Below are positions 52,001 through 62,767 of a stretch of DNA of 64,000 nt, piece after piece. Position numbers and translations under genes: made by a program. Within the stretch, counting starts at the first letter, position 1, and each line of letters begins with the position of its first letter. The notes beneath the pieces were generated by a model that saw only the letters and a list, made by a program, of their open reading frames with translations, searched no databases and had not been told where the DNA came from. Origin of the DNA: Colius striatus (lineage: Eukaryota > Chordata > Aves > Coliiformes > Coliidae); assembly GCF_028858725.1 (NCBI RefSeq), contig NC_084759.1, forward strand, positions 139,480,671-139,544,670, in the 5' to 3' direction.

Positions 52001-55000
52001 CTTCATAAACCTGAAGACATCACTACCCTGGGACAGACATCACAACACCCACCACTTGCATCAGTGGAAAGGATTATGTGAGTGTAATCTGTTTCATTCA
52101 AATCATTCTGGTTAAATAGTAACTAAAGTTGAAAGAAGTTAATCCACTATGTTTAATTTGAAGTTAATTACTAGGGGTTTTTTCACCTGCCATATTCAAT
52201 GGCAAGACATCTGGAGAAATTAAATATAGATGCTCACCTATTAACAAAATATATTTCCTTACTGTCACATATCATCACTGCAAACCATTGTACATCCTTT
52301 GGGCCTCATGTCTATTGATTTTCAGAAGCACTTCCTTAATGGAGCTCAGCACCCTCTACTGAGAGCATCAATGAGCCTTTAAAATTGTTCTTCTGCAATG
52401 GTGATTTCTTTGCCATGTTCTCAAAAACCTTTTTTTTTATAGCAACATACTGATTTCACTCTGTACTAAGTTAGCATCTGCTGTTACTCTTTTTTTTCTA
52501 CATATTGATGTTTTTAAAGTAAGGAACTGAACTGCTTTTAATAAAAAAGCATGGTTTTTTTAGAAACGATAGCCAAATCACTTGAAACCATGTAACAGAC
52601 ACTAGTCTGTTTTGTCTCTGGTAATAAACCAGTAGTATACTTGCTGCCTTATGATATTTAAAGACAACTCAGGGTACTTTAAAGTGTACAGTGGTTTCAT
52701 ACTGTGTTTTACACCAGCTAACTAATTAAAGTTAACTAATTAAATCTAAGGTTTCCTTCTCTGTCTACATACAGTGTACTTAACCTCTCCATTGCATCTC
52801 TTTGAAGGACTGTAGGAAGAAAGTACTAGATGGATTCAGTGACAACATTTTAGTACAATATTAGTGAAACTCATATGCAATCAGCTGAGGAGCAGGGTTG
52901 TCTTGAAATCTGGAGGTATGGATGCCAGAAGTCTGGTGTCTGAGCATATGTCATGCCTTAGGCATCAAGCAGATATGGCTTTCGTGGATTAATGTGAAAG
53001 CTGGAGGTGCAGAGCACTTCTAATAAGGCAAGCAAGCTGTTCTTACATTGAGACTCATATCTGGACCAAGGATTCTGCCCTTTGCTAAGGTTCATGTGTG
53101 GTACTGAACTAATATTTGAAGGCTATACAAATTCTAGAGGCAAAGATGGTGAGAGCTAAGCTTCTGTGCAGACCCTTTCTCAAACTCTGGTACAAGGGTA
53201 CTGGGAAAAGGAACAACAAGGAAGAGAAGATTAAGAGTTTATGGCCCATACCACTGACTGAAAATTCTATGCTATTTCAAGCACTGAGTGACTTACTTGA
53301 AAACTAAATAAAGCAGTTTATGTGACTTGCTGTTGCACACAGATTGTGCTTTCAGAATCCATGCATGGAATTACCCAGAATTATTACTAAAATATTGACT
53401 GTCATCTGCATTTGAAATTCAGAGTTCAGAAGAGCTGATTGGAGTAAAATGTGCACATGAATGTCTGCAGATCATTATACTTAAAACAGCTGTAGAGCAT
53501 TTGGGTGGCATTTAGTCACTTTCATAGTCCCACTCTGCCATACAGAGATGTTTATATGTCTACTTCTAAATATGTAGCAGTAACATGATGCAGTCCTCCT
53601 TAGGAAGTAAGGAAAACGCTAATGAACTGCTTATTTCAAATTAAGGATGAGTCTCAGTCCTTGGGATTTTAGATCTAGAAGTCTTATAGGCTCGTTTTTC
53701 TTCACAAAAGTTTCAAAAGACCAGAGAAAATAAAATAAGAGCTCAACTTGGAATGGTTTGTAGTATCCTAAGAGACCTTTGGTTTCTTATTTCCATAATT
53801 ACATATGGAACATATTTACATATTTACCCTTCCTCATTCTGGATTAGATCATAGCAGTAGCATTTCATACTACCTGTAGCTTGCTCACTCAACGTGGTGG
53901 GGCATCAGTCAAAGGTCTTTAAAAGGTCCTTAAAATAGTTAAATGGAGGTGATGTAGAGGCCTTAATGTAGTGTATGCCAGACAAAAAAGAAGCAATATG
54001 TGGCTTCTCACTTTAGAAGATATATATGGCTTCCACATTAAACGTCAAAACATAAGAGAAAGCTTAAAGTAGTTGCATGCCCTGGGGAGATCACATCAGG
54101 ATCCAAACTTACCCAGATGTTTTGAAAATCATGGTTTCAGTTCAGATCCACATCTAGAAAATATATCCTGAAATCCTCTTCAAAAAATATTTGTGTGGAT
54201 CACATTTGGTACAAAATTTCTTGTCCCTACTGCAAGAATTTAGAGCTAGTTTTGAAACTGTTCTGCTATATATATCCCCAGATTAGGGGTGTGACTTCCA
54301 GTTCACTCATTTTAGGCAAATTGATAACACCAGAGGACATTGTCCCCAGTACTGTAGACATTCTCTTGTCAATGCCAAGCAGAGTGGAGGGATCACCTCC
54401 CTTGACTTGCTTACAATGCTGACACCTTTGATAAAGACTGAAAACTTCATTAAAAAACAATTTTAATGAGAAAATATTTGGCATTACAAAGAGAAGCATT
54501 TTAAATTGACATTTTAATCCCTCATTCAAGCCACATAAAGTACTCTAGGATCTGTAGTAACTTAAAGTTTTCAGCTTTTGGACATTCAAGTCTGCAGTTG
54601 AATAAAGTTATGTTATACTCTTTCCAGTACTAGTTTACAAGGCAGAAATATGTCTGAACAGATGAGAGAAACAAAAAAAAAAGGTTTCAAGATGGCTATC
54701 TGAAACTTTCTGTATCAATTTTTATGCAATCATCTGTTTATGAGAATTTTATATGGACAAACGATCTGGGTTTCATATGATCGTTGTCCCATCTAATGAA
54801 AATTTGTGAGATTCTAAACATTATTTTGTGCATAAAATGGAATACTTTAAAGTCTATCTTTTTCCCTTTGTAAAATGATGCATTGCCAGCTCCAGCATTC
54901 TTATTTTCTGTCATTCTCCTACATCCAGTATGCCAAACTGTGCTTTTCTCAGATAATACTTTCTCCTGTCTGTTGAGGACTATCTATTTTGTAGACATAA

Positions 55001-55858
55001 TTAACTATTCAATGACACAGAGCCTTGAATTTGCCTCTCCCCAAATTCCAGGAGAGCAGCCCTAATCTCTAGGTTACAAAGTCAGCTTCCCTAAAGCTCA
55101 TAAAGCTTTACACAATGTGTTACAGCTCCAGCAGGAGAGATTAAGAGACTATCTGAGCACTGCAGTGGTTGGAAACCTCTTCATTGAGGTAGGAGATCTA
55201 CTGTCAGTCCCCTGTTCTGATGAATATTTGCTTCTAAAATGATGCTAACATCTTTTCTGAAACCAGTTACGTTGAAGCAGGGATGAATTTAGAGTAGAAA
55301 CTGTGCCATCACATAATACTTATATATGTATTTTAGAATACTAACCACAGTCTACTAAATGGACCTGAATATAAATGAACTGTCACTATGGGAGAATAGT
55401 TGAAATCATCTTGGATGTACAGATAATGTTGTCTCAACTGTGAACCCTGCTTTAGAAGCTCATTTCAGTCTCTACCTAAAAATCTATATGTCAAAAGAAA
55501 ATATCCTATGTGCCATCTACAAACTATAACATGACACAATAAAGCCATCTTTCTATATGATAGAACTACTTCTAATTTTCCCATTAGACCAAACGACATC
55601 ATAAAGAATATCTGCCAACAATGTGATATAAAATCATACCATGCATCATGAAAAATAATTGCAATTCAATTACTCCTGAATTATAAAACTGTCGTCTGGG
55701 TGCAATAAGACAAAAGCCTTATAACATATGAAAAATTGAATAGCATAGATAATTATATATATTTGAACAAAATCCCCAAAATGAAACTTGGGCAGTTTGT
55801 AGGAGCAGGGTAATCATGACAAAATAATCCTCATTTATAGCAAAGGTTTGACAGTCAA

Positions 55859-56862
55859 TGTCATGGTTTTGCCCAGCTAGCAATGAAACACCACAACAGT
55901 CTCTTGCTCGGTGCTCCCCATCCACCCCCACCCTCCCTAGGATGGCAGAGGTCCCAGCAAGATGGGAGGAAAAAGATAAGCAAGGATGTTGTGCATGGAG
56001 ACAAGGGCAGGGAGGGCTCACTGCCAACTACAGTTCCAGGCAAAACAGACTCCAGTACTTGACTTAGAGAGGAAAGTAAGAACAGTTTAATCTACTACCT
56101 ACAAGAAACAGAACAGAACAAAAAGCAAAAAGGGAGCAGGATGATGAGGAAAAATACAACCAACACTTTAAGATCTCCCTCCCCCATCCCTCCTTTCTTC
56201 CTGAGCCCAGCTCACTGCTCCTGATATCTCTACCTCCTCCCCCCTTAATGGCTCAGGGGGGCAGGGAATGGGGGATGTGGTCAGTCTCTCACAGATGGGC
56301 TCTGCTGCTTCTTTCTTCTCAGAGGAAGACAACTCCTTGCATTCTTCCCCTGCTTCGATACAAGGTCCCTCCTATGGGACACAGTCCTTAACGAACTTCT
56401 CTGGTGTAGACTCTTCCCAGCAGCTGCGGCTTCTACCGATACAGGGTCCCTCACAAGAGACATGGCCTCCTCTGGGCATAGTCACTGACCCTGATGCAGG
56501 GTCTCTTACAAAGTGCAAACAAATCTCAGCTTCACCAGTCCTCTCCATAGGATGCAGGGGAGTCTCTGCTCCAGCACACCTCCTCCTCTCTTCCCTTGCC
56601 GACCTTGGGGTCCACATGGTCACTTCTCTCTCTCTTCCAATTCCTCACACCACCACCAGCCAAAAAAGAAGGAAGAAAGAACAGGAAGAACCCTCTTCTT
56701 CCAGCATCTTCTTCTTAAAAAGTGATTGTGGAGGCACCTAATTGTCTCAGACCCAGAAGTGGGTCTGGCTCAGAGCTGGGGAGTTTTGATCAACTTCTTA
56801 CAGGAGCCATCTTTACAGCCCCTTTCCCATTACCAGAAATGGCTCCACACAAAACCATGACA
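55859..56862. mobile_element. Solo LTR of an endogenous retrovirus
   Basis: A 1004-base element begins TGTCATGGTTTTG and ends with the exact inverse CAAAACCATGACA, the TG...CA ends expected of an LTR. Inside are the features of a common avian LTR type: an AACAGTTTAAT segment, a run of AACAGAACAAAAAGCAAAAAG, then C-rich sequence with degenerate repeated 'GGGTCCCTC' units. No gag, pol or env sequence lies next to it, so it is a solo LTR left by recombination. Flanking bases (GTCAA and CTCAG) are not a clean target duplication. The open frames inside are not genes. Orientation is not certain. Confidence 0.85.
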
Positions 56863-57017
56863 CTCAGAAATCTTAAAACCATCTCCCCCAAAAAATATTA
56901 TGAAACTAAACTAGCTAACGTTTCTCAGCCATAGAGGGCATACCCAGCAACAGGGCAAGAAACTATCATCTTCTTGCTTAGATTCTGCTTTGGCAAAGTA
57001 TTTACTGTTGCTGCTCA

Positions 57018-57475
57018 GAATCACAGAATGGCTGAGTTTGGAAGGAACCTCTGGAAATTGTCGAGTCCACCCCATCTAGTCAAAGCAGTGTCATCTACAG
57101 CAGGCTGCTCAGTGCTGTGTCCAGTAAGGTTTTGAGTATCTCCAAGGATATCTCCAACTTCCCTTGGCAATTTCTTCTGGTGTTTGACAATCCTAGAAGC
57201 TTTTATTTATGTTTGTGTACTCTGTACTTCAGTTTACGTCTATTGCTTCTTGTCATGTAACTGAGCACTTCTGAAAAGGACTTGGTTCCATCCTCTTTTC
57301 AGTGTCCCTTCAAGTATTTTTATGTATTACCAAGAACCGCCTGAGCCTTCTTCAGGCTGAACAGTCCTAACTCTCTCAGTCTCTGCTCACATATGAGATG
57401 CTTTAGTCTCCTGATCATCTTCATGACCCTTCACTGGACTCATTCAAGTATGTCCCTATCTCATACTTTCTTGTA
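57018..57475 (-). mobile_element. CR1 LINE, older diverged copy
   Basis: A minus-strand CR1 3' portion starts with GAATCACAGAATGGCTGAG and runs through the decayed coding end, with the familiar 'CTTCAGGCTGAACAGTCC' and 'CTCATCATC/ACTGGACTC'-type segments. It is more diverged than the other copies and looks like a different CR1 subfamily. It lies just beyond the solo LTR. Confidence 0.85.
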
Positions 57476-58558
57476 CCTGCACACACTTAGGTACTGTGGG
57501 AAAAGCTATGGAAGCTTGCTTCCCGTTAGTTCTATGCTCTAGCCACACTCTCTGCTTCAATAGTAGAAGGAGAGAAAAAATAATTACACTGGGGAAAAGA
57601 TAGGACTCAGGGAGTAATGGCTATGGCAATCTTTCATAGGACAAGCATTAAAAAGAAAGCCGTTTGCAGAAGTGGTCCTGTCTGAGCTCTCCATCAGGAC
57701 TTCTTGGATGTCCCTGAGAGAAGGATTTAAATTCTCTTTCTTGGCATGTTACCTTTTGTTAGAATGAAGAAGAACATAGTTTTCCTACATTATTTTTAGT
57801 TATGATTGCACAAGGAAAAACAAACAAATGTACTTTTTAAAATATAGCCTTTCCCTAAGTCTAGTTTGCCCTAGTCTTGCACTTTCGCAAAAAAAAGTTG
57901 CATGAAACAAGACAGATATTACAACTATCCTGCAGCTATGGACAATTGCAATAAGGTTCCCAGTTCATCTGGCTAAAATGTGGAAGTTTTTACAATACTT
58001 ACCAAAGAGAGAATAAAATTATTCACAATATAGTACCATAATCACAGAATTTCTCAGAGAAATTCTCATATAATCAATTCAAAATGTAGTTTTACAGATC
58101 TTTTTGTCAAACTTCCAATGACTACATTTCAGTTTTTTAACTGATCTTTTACGTGATTCACAGAGCATTTGGGTCTTGCATGTATTTCCTTCTGGTATGT
58201 AGTCATATCAGGATATTATTCAGCATTTTTGCTAATTCTGATGAAGTTCTTCAGAAGCATCGCAAACATGTTTCAAATGTTGTCAAGTCCAAAGGAAGCA
58301 CTGTCATGTTCTGTCCCAGTTATGATTCGAGGCTATCTGCACAGCAACCAGAATACTCTGAAACAGCAGTGACAGGCAGCACAGAAATCTCTAAACTGGT
58401 TGTCTGAAGTTACATTATTCATCTGTGAAATAGGATATAGAACACAGAAAATAAGACATTGTCCCAAGTGACACTTGGAAATGAAAAAAAAAAAGAGACA
58501 GAAGAGAACAAAAAAAAGTTGACAGAAAAGGACAAAGTTCATACTAGAAGTGAAATCC

Positions 58559-58584
58559 TTTTTTTTTTTTTTGTTTTTTTTTTT
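58559..58584 (+). repeat. Poly(T) tract with a single G
   Basis: A run of T residues interrupted once by G. It is low complexity and has no gene attached. Confidence 0.85.
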
Positions 58585-59178
58585 AATGCTTTACTCCTTG
58601 TACAATTAAACTTTGCCCTTACAGGTGTTTTGAAGTTCTGTGAAGTACCTTCACAAGCAGCAGGACATCTGCAACCTGTACAAGACCATAGCTTCTAGTA
58701 CTTAGTTTTTTGGGCCTCACAAGACTGGTAATTTGCATTTGTTGGTTTTCCTGCTACTATAGATGTAACTTCAGGCAAGGAAAAAGAGAAGGAAGGCTAT
58801 ACCTAATACCAGAGTGCCTGACCCTTTCTCTGAAGCCATACATTGTGCTAGACAAAAGCAGGCACGATCAGTATCTTCAGAAAGCAATGGTTGACTGCCC
58901 TTGCTGAGGGGCATCCTGCAGGGGTCAAACTTGAGCTGGTAACTGCTATTATGTGTTAAATTGAGCATTTCTGGTACACATAAGAGGAGTAAATTAAAGT
59001 AGTGATTTTGAAAAGTGTGAGGTCTAGTCTTAGCCCATGCTTTTATCACATTTCTTTTTTCTGTCACTAACCTTATAACTTTTCTAATTATTCACCCGGA
59101 GCAGCTGCAAGACACCTGGTGCCAGGAGCATTCCTGCAAACTTGTCTTTATAGCGTTTGCCTTCTCTCTCCCTTTCAG

Positions 59179-59271
59179 TTATCCAGATTGGAGCTGTGTT
59201 TCTTTACTGTGGCTACCTGCTCAACCTACCACCTTTGACCTGCATTTACACCATCAAGCAACAACCCCCAG
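59179..59271 (+). other. Orphan exon-like segment upstream of SLC15A5
   Basis: A 93-nt segment lies between a strong polypyrimidine acceptor (CTCTCTCCCTTTCAG) and a good donor (CCCCCAG|GTATGT). Two forward frames are open. The phase-1 frame gives 30 residues containing QIGAVFLYCGYLLNLPPL, a hydrophobic stretch like a membrane segment, then KQQPP. I cannot assign it. Being 3.1 kb before the SLC15A5 coding start, it could be an alternative or noncoding 5' exon of that gene. It is out of phase with the 31187-31282 segment, so the two would not join directly as coding exons. Confidence 0.33.
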
Positions 59272-62200
59272 GTATGTTTGCCCCTGTTTGGCAATGCTCT
59301 TGCCTAGAGCTTTTGCCCTGCCTTGCTTCTGACTTTGAAGATGCATTCCTTGGATCGGTGGTCATTGAGCTCATGCAAGTCAATGGGAATCCTGGAGCTA
59401 ACTAGAAAGATTTGATCCACATAATTTTTTTTATTTACAGAGTAAAAATTGTTGTGTTGTATTGTCAGTCTTGTCAATGTCAATTATGTTTCCACTCTAG
59501 ATATTTATCAGGATCCTCAGCTGCTGCTATGATGAAGAGTAACACCTCTCACAGATTCTTTAAAAGAGTAAATCTCAATTAAGTTTGCGAAAACATTAGA
59601 GTCTCACCCTTCTAGAGCATAAACAGAGATCTAAAGCCATTACTACCTCTTAGCCAGATGAACTGTTGTATTGGACACTGGAGTTCAACCTCTTTAATTT
59701 CAGTAAAATACCCCCATGATAAAAACACAACTGTCCCTTTTAAAGAAAATTAGGAGAAAATTTCAGTTGCAACCTGTCCAACTTAATTAACTTGCCTAAT
59801 GATAATTTATAGGTTCCAGTAGAAGTAACCTTCTACTGTGGATGATACGCCACCCAGCAGCAGTTCTTTTTATGAATGGCCAGACCTCTAGTGTGCTGAT
59901 GCTGTCATGTGAGAGCAAATATTTTTATAAACCTCTCTCCAAGATCTGACTGTTTCATTTTGAGAGTTATCTTTCCAAGAAAATTTATTTAGAAATGCAA
60001 GGTCCTTAGTGGTAGACAAGGGTACTGTCAAAAGGGCTGGATTTTGAAATGGCAGTAATTTGGTGCAGCTAGTTTCTCTCTGTTTCAGGATAGATAAAGC
60101 CCTACATATGCTAATGCAAATAATACAGTTTTTCATCAGGCTTTATACAGTCCTCGTGCATTAAGAATAAGACAAGTGAATGCCAGGTGATTCAACTAGA
60201 GTCAACTAAACCCAGGTGAACTATTTAAATAGACCACCTATAACTGCTGCAGAAGTATTAAAAAAATTAAATCAATAATGAGCACATCATTATATGAAGT
60301 TCTATATTCTCTTACCACTGAGCATGTTAACTCATGTACTGATTGTGATCTATTAACTATCATGGCCACCACACCCATTTTAGTCACATGCAAAGTCAAT
60401 TCAAAAATAACTATGAAAATCACCCACCTCTTCCTTTCATGGAATTTATAAGGCTCAGTCAATTATTCCGTTTTTCTAGCTTATAACCCAAAATTAGGGT
60501 AAATGAAACCACATGAAGTCTAAGATAGAGCTATCCTAGCCAGTAACCTCTACTGCTTCCCATTATATGATTCACTTTGAATTGCTAGCACCCATGAGAA
60601 CAGGTAAACTTTGCATTCTTTAAAAAAAGAAAAAAGGTAGGAAAACAGTGTATTCTACACTGAAATGTCAATAGAAACAGTAGTGTGTTTATCCTCATGG
60701 TTTCTATTTGATTCTAAAATATAGTTATATTTCCTTAAAAAAAGAAAAGGTTTCTGTAAAGACAGATAGATAAGAGTAACTCCATACAACAGAATATATG
60801 TTTGTGTCATTTAATTAAGATATTATTCTATGTCTTGTTTTGATTTGAGATGGACTTCATTGGGATTTGATGGGGAAGCTGAATTATAAATGACTTCTAC
60901 TTTGGATTTCTCTGATTGATTTGTCCAAATAAAGATCATTTTAGCTATCCTAGATCAGAAGACAGAAATAGTTCTTGGCATGCTACAAGTCACAGCCTTT
61001 TTCATCCCAAACTGAACATCTCAGAAAGCTGTAAGTTCTTCCTTGTCTGAGTTCTTGCTTTGGACTCATACCAGAAAAAATTACAATTTAGGGAACCAAT
61101 CTATTGCTACTTAGATTTAAGTTTCAGAGCTTCTAGGTTTTGTTTTTGAGTCACAGTTGTTTGTTTATTTTTTTTGGAGGTAATCTTGGAATATATACCC
61201 ATACTGGTTGTATGCTATTATGCATCTTATTTGGGCTGTGGGAGATCTCATATACTAAAGAGAGTCAAAGAGGTAAAATTTGAGTAGTTATATGGCCAAA
61301 TGGAAGCAAACAGCAGAGCCTATGTCTCAAAAAAAAAGCCATCAGGGCCACTGAGAGCTCTACTTACTGAGGCAGACCTTGTTTACAACTCACTGCCTTG
61401 TCACATGCATATGCATTTATGTTAGTGCAAAAGAAATGTGGGATGCTTCTGTTCTTAGTTGTGAGGATTTTGAACAGGTGTTAATGATCTTAATGAGCTC
61501 CACAAAATGGAGAAACTGATCTGGGAAATCAGGAAAATTCTCTGTGGGTAAGGTAGCAGGAGCATGACAAAACACTGTAAGTTTGGCTCTTCCTAATTTC
61601 CCTTCAAGCTTGTAATTGCTTGTGGTTGATACAAGAAAACACATCACCTGTGCACCTGCCCCTTATGAATCACTGTAGCTGTGGGGCAATATCTGGCTAG
61701 AGAAACAGTTCTGGTTTAGGTTACTTTTAGATTGCTTTTTTTTTTTTACTTTGCTAACACATTTTTCTTTCTCTTAAAGTTTGCTTTTCTAACTTAGATG
61801 CAGTAGCATTACTTATTTTTATAATTAACTTTATCTGAATTTCAACCAAAAATAAGATATGTAATAATGATTAGATATTGTTAACAAAAAAACCAAATCT
61901 TTTTGTCTTTGCTTGTAGTTTTTCACTTGTTGTCTAATTAAAGTATCAGATTATTGTAACCAAATTACTTACTTGATGTATTATTTGAATTCTGCTGAAA
62001 ATGTTAGTTTTCACATATATTTAAAGCTTTATCTTTAACATACAGATAGAGCTGCACATACAATATTGGATTCATATAATTTAATAGGTAATATAGTTCT
62101 GGGGAAAAATCTAATTCCCCCCAAATAGACTAATTAAATAAATTGATTGAGTTCCTGAGTGTTGCTAAAATCTAAAGCTGAAATGTTGTGATACAGCTTT

Positions 62201-62377
62201 TTGATTATATCTTAAAATTTTGTTTTATACTCTTTGATCCTCTATATAGTGTCACAAAAGTGACAGGTTCCCTAAGAAATTGTAGTAGTGAAGTGTGGAA
62301 TTCAAGTCTTACCAGTTTGCTAATTACAGTAGAGGGGAACAGAAGTATAGCTGTAGCTTAAGCTGCTCTACTAAGTC

Positions 62378-62443
62378 ATGCTCAAAAAAAGACAAACATG
62401 TCTGATGCAGATAGAAGAGACATGCAAGAGAAGCAGCTTTTGA
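62378..62443 (+). other. Upstream ORF overlapping the SLC15A5 start
   Basis: An ATG with G at -3 lies 20 bases before the SLC15A5 start in a different frame. It runs for 21 codons to a TGA inside the coding region. If the transcript starts upstream of it, it could lower translation of the main frame. Whether it is transcribed is unknown. Confidence 0.4.
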
Positions 62444-62767
62444 GCCACGCAGCTGACAAGAAACAAAGACTGTTACCTGGTAGAAGCAACCATGCTGGAA
62501 ACCTCTCTCAACCTGAGAAGAAATTCCAAGAGGCTATCTGTGTGCTGCTGGTGGAGCTGTGTGAGAGATTCACATTCTTTGGCATTGTCTGCAACATGAT
62601 CCTCTTCTGCACTGTTAAACTTGGCTATAGAAACTACCAGGCAGCTATTGTCAACATGTGCTTTGTAGGCACTTCCATGTTGACACCAGTACTGGTTGGC
62701 TGGCTTGCCGAATACCTTGTAGGGAGAATCAAGCTTGTGTGCATCTGCATGTTTCTGCACTTCCTAG
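62398..62767 (+). CDS. SLC15A5: Solute carrier family 15 member 5, first coding exon (partial gene)
   Basis: This exon encodes the N-terminus of a proton-coupled oligopeptide transporter (POT/SLC15) family membrane protein; the substrate of SLC15A5 is not established. It gives 123 codons plus one base before donor CTAG|GTAGGT. Residues 1-43 are a hydrophilic cytosolic tail. Residues 45-72 form the first membrane helix, with the family ExxER motif as [11 protein letters not shown] (Glu53, Glu56, Arg57) that is tied to proton coupling. Residues 83-104 form helix 2, followed by [12 protein letters not shown] (101-112), where most POT proteins have Asp and this one has Glu105, and then the start of helix 3. 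The start ATG has A at -3. Position next to a divergent MGST1 matches mammalian gene order and is the main reason for choosing SLC15A5 over other family members. Remaining exons lie beyond the window. Confidence 0.85.

Larger units (their letters stand above)
38523..55858. other. Divergent intergenic sequence, repeat-poor
   Basis: More than 17 kb without a recognisable CR1, LTR or gene. The only structure noticed is the T-tract and A-tract pair near 45 kb and the small tandem duplication at 48971. It may contain conserved regulatory elements, but none can be identified from one sequence. Confidence 0.55.
57476..62329. other. Sequence upstream of SLC15A5
   Basis: AT-rich sequence with the exon-like segment at 59179-59271 and a poly(T) run at 58559. 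No CpG island or clear core promoter is visible for SLC15A5. A weak acceptor-like TTACAG ends at 62329, which would allow a spliced 5' leader. Confidence 0.55.

Noticed and set aside
56268-56934. Open frames of 157 and 70 codons near 56.5 kb
   Set aside because: They lie within or at the edge of the solo LTR, whose C-rich repeated units create open frames by chance. They resemble no retroviral protein.
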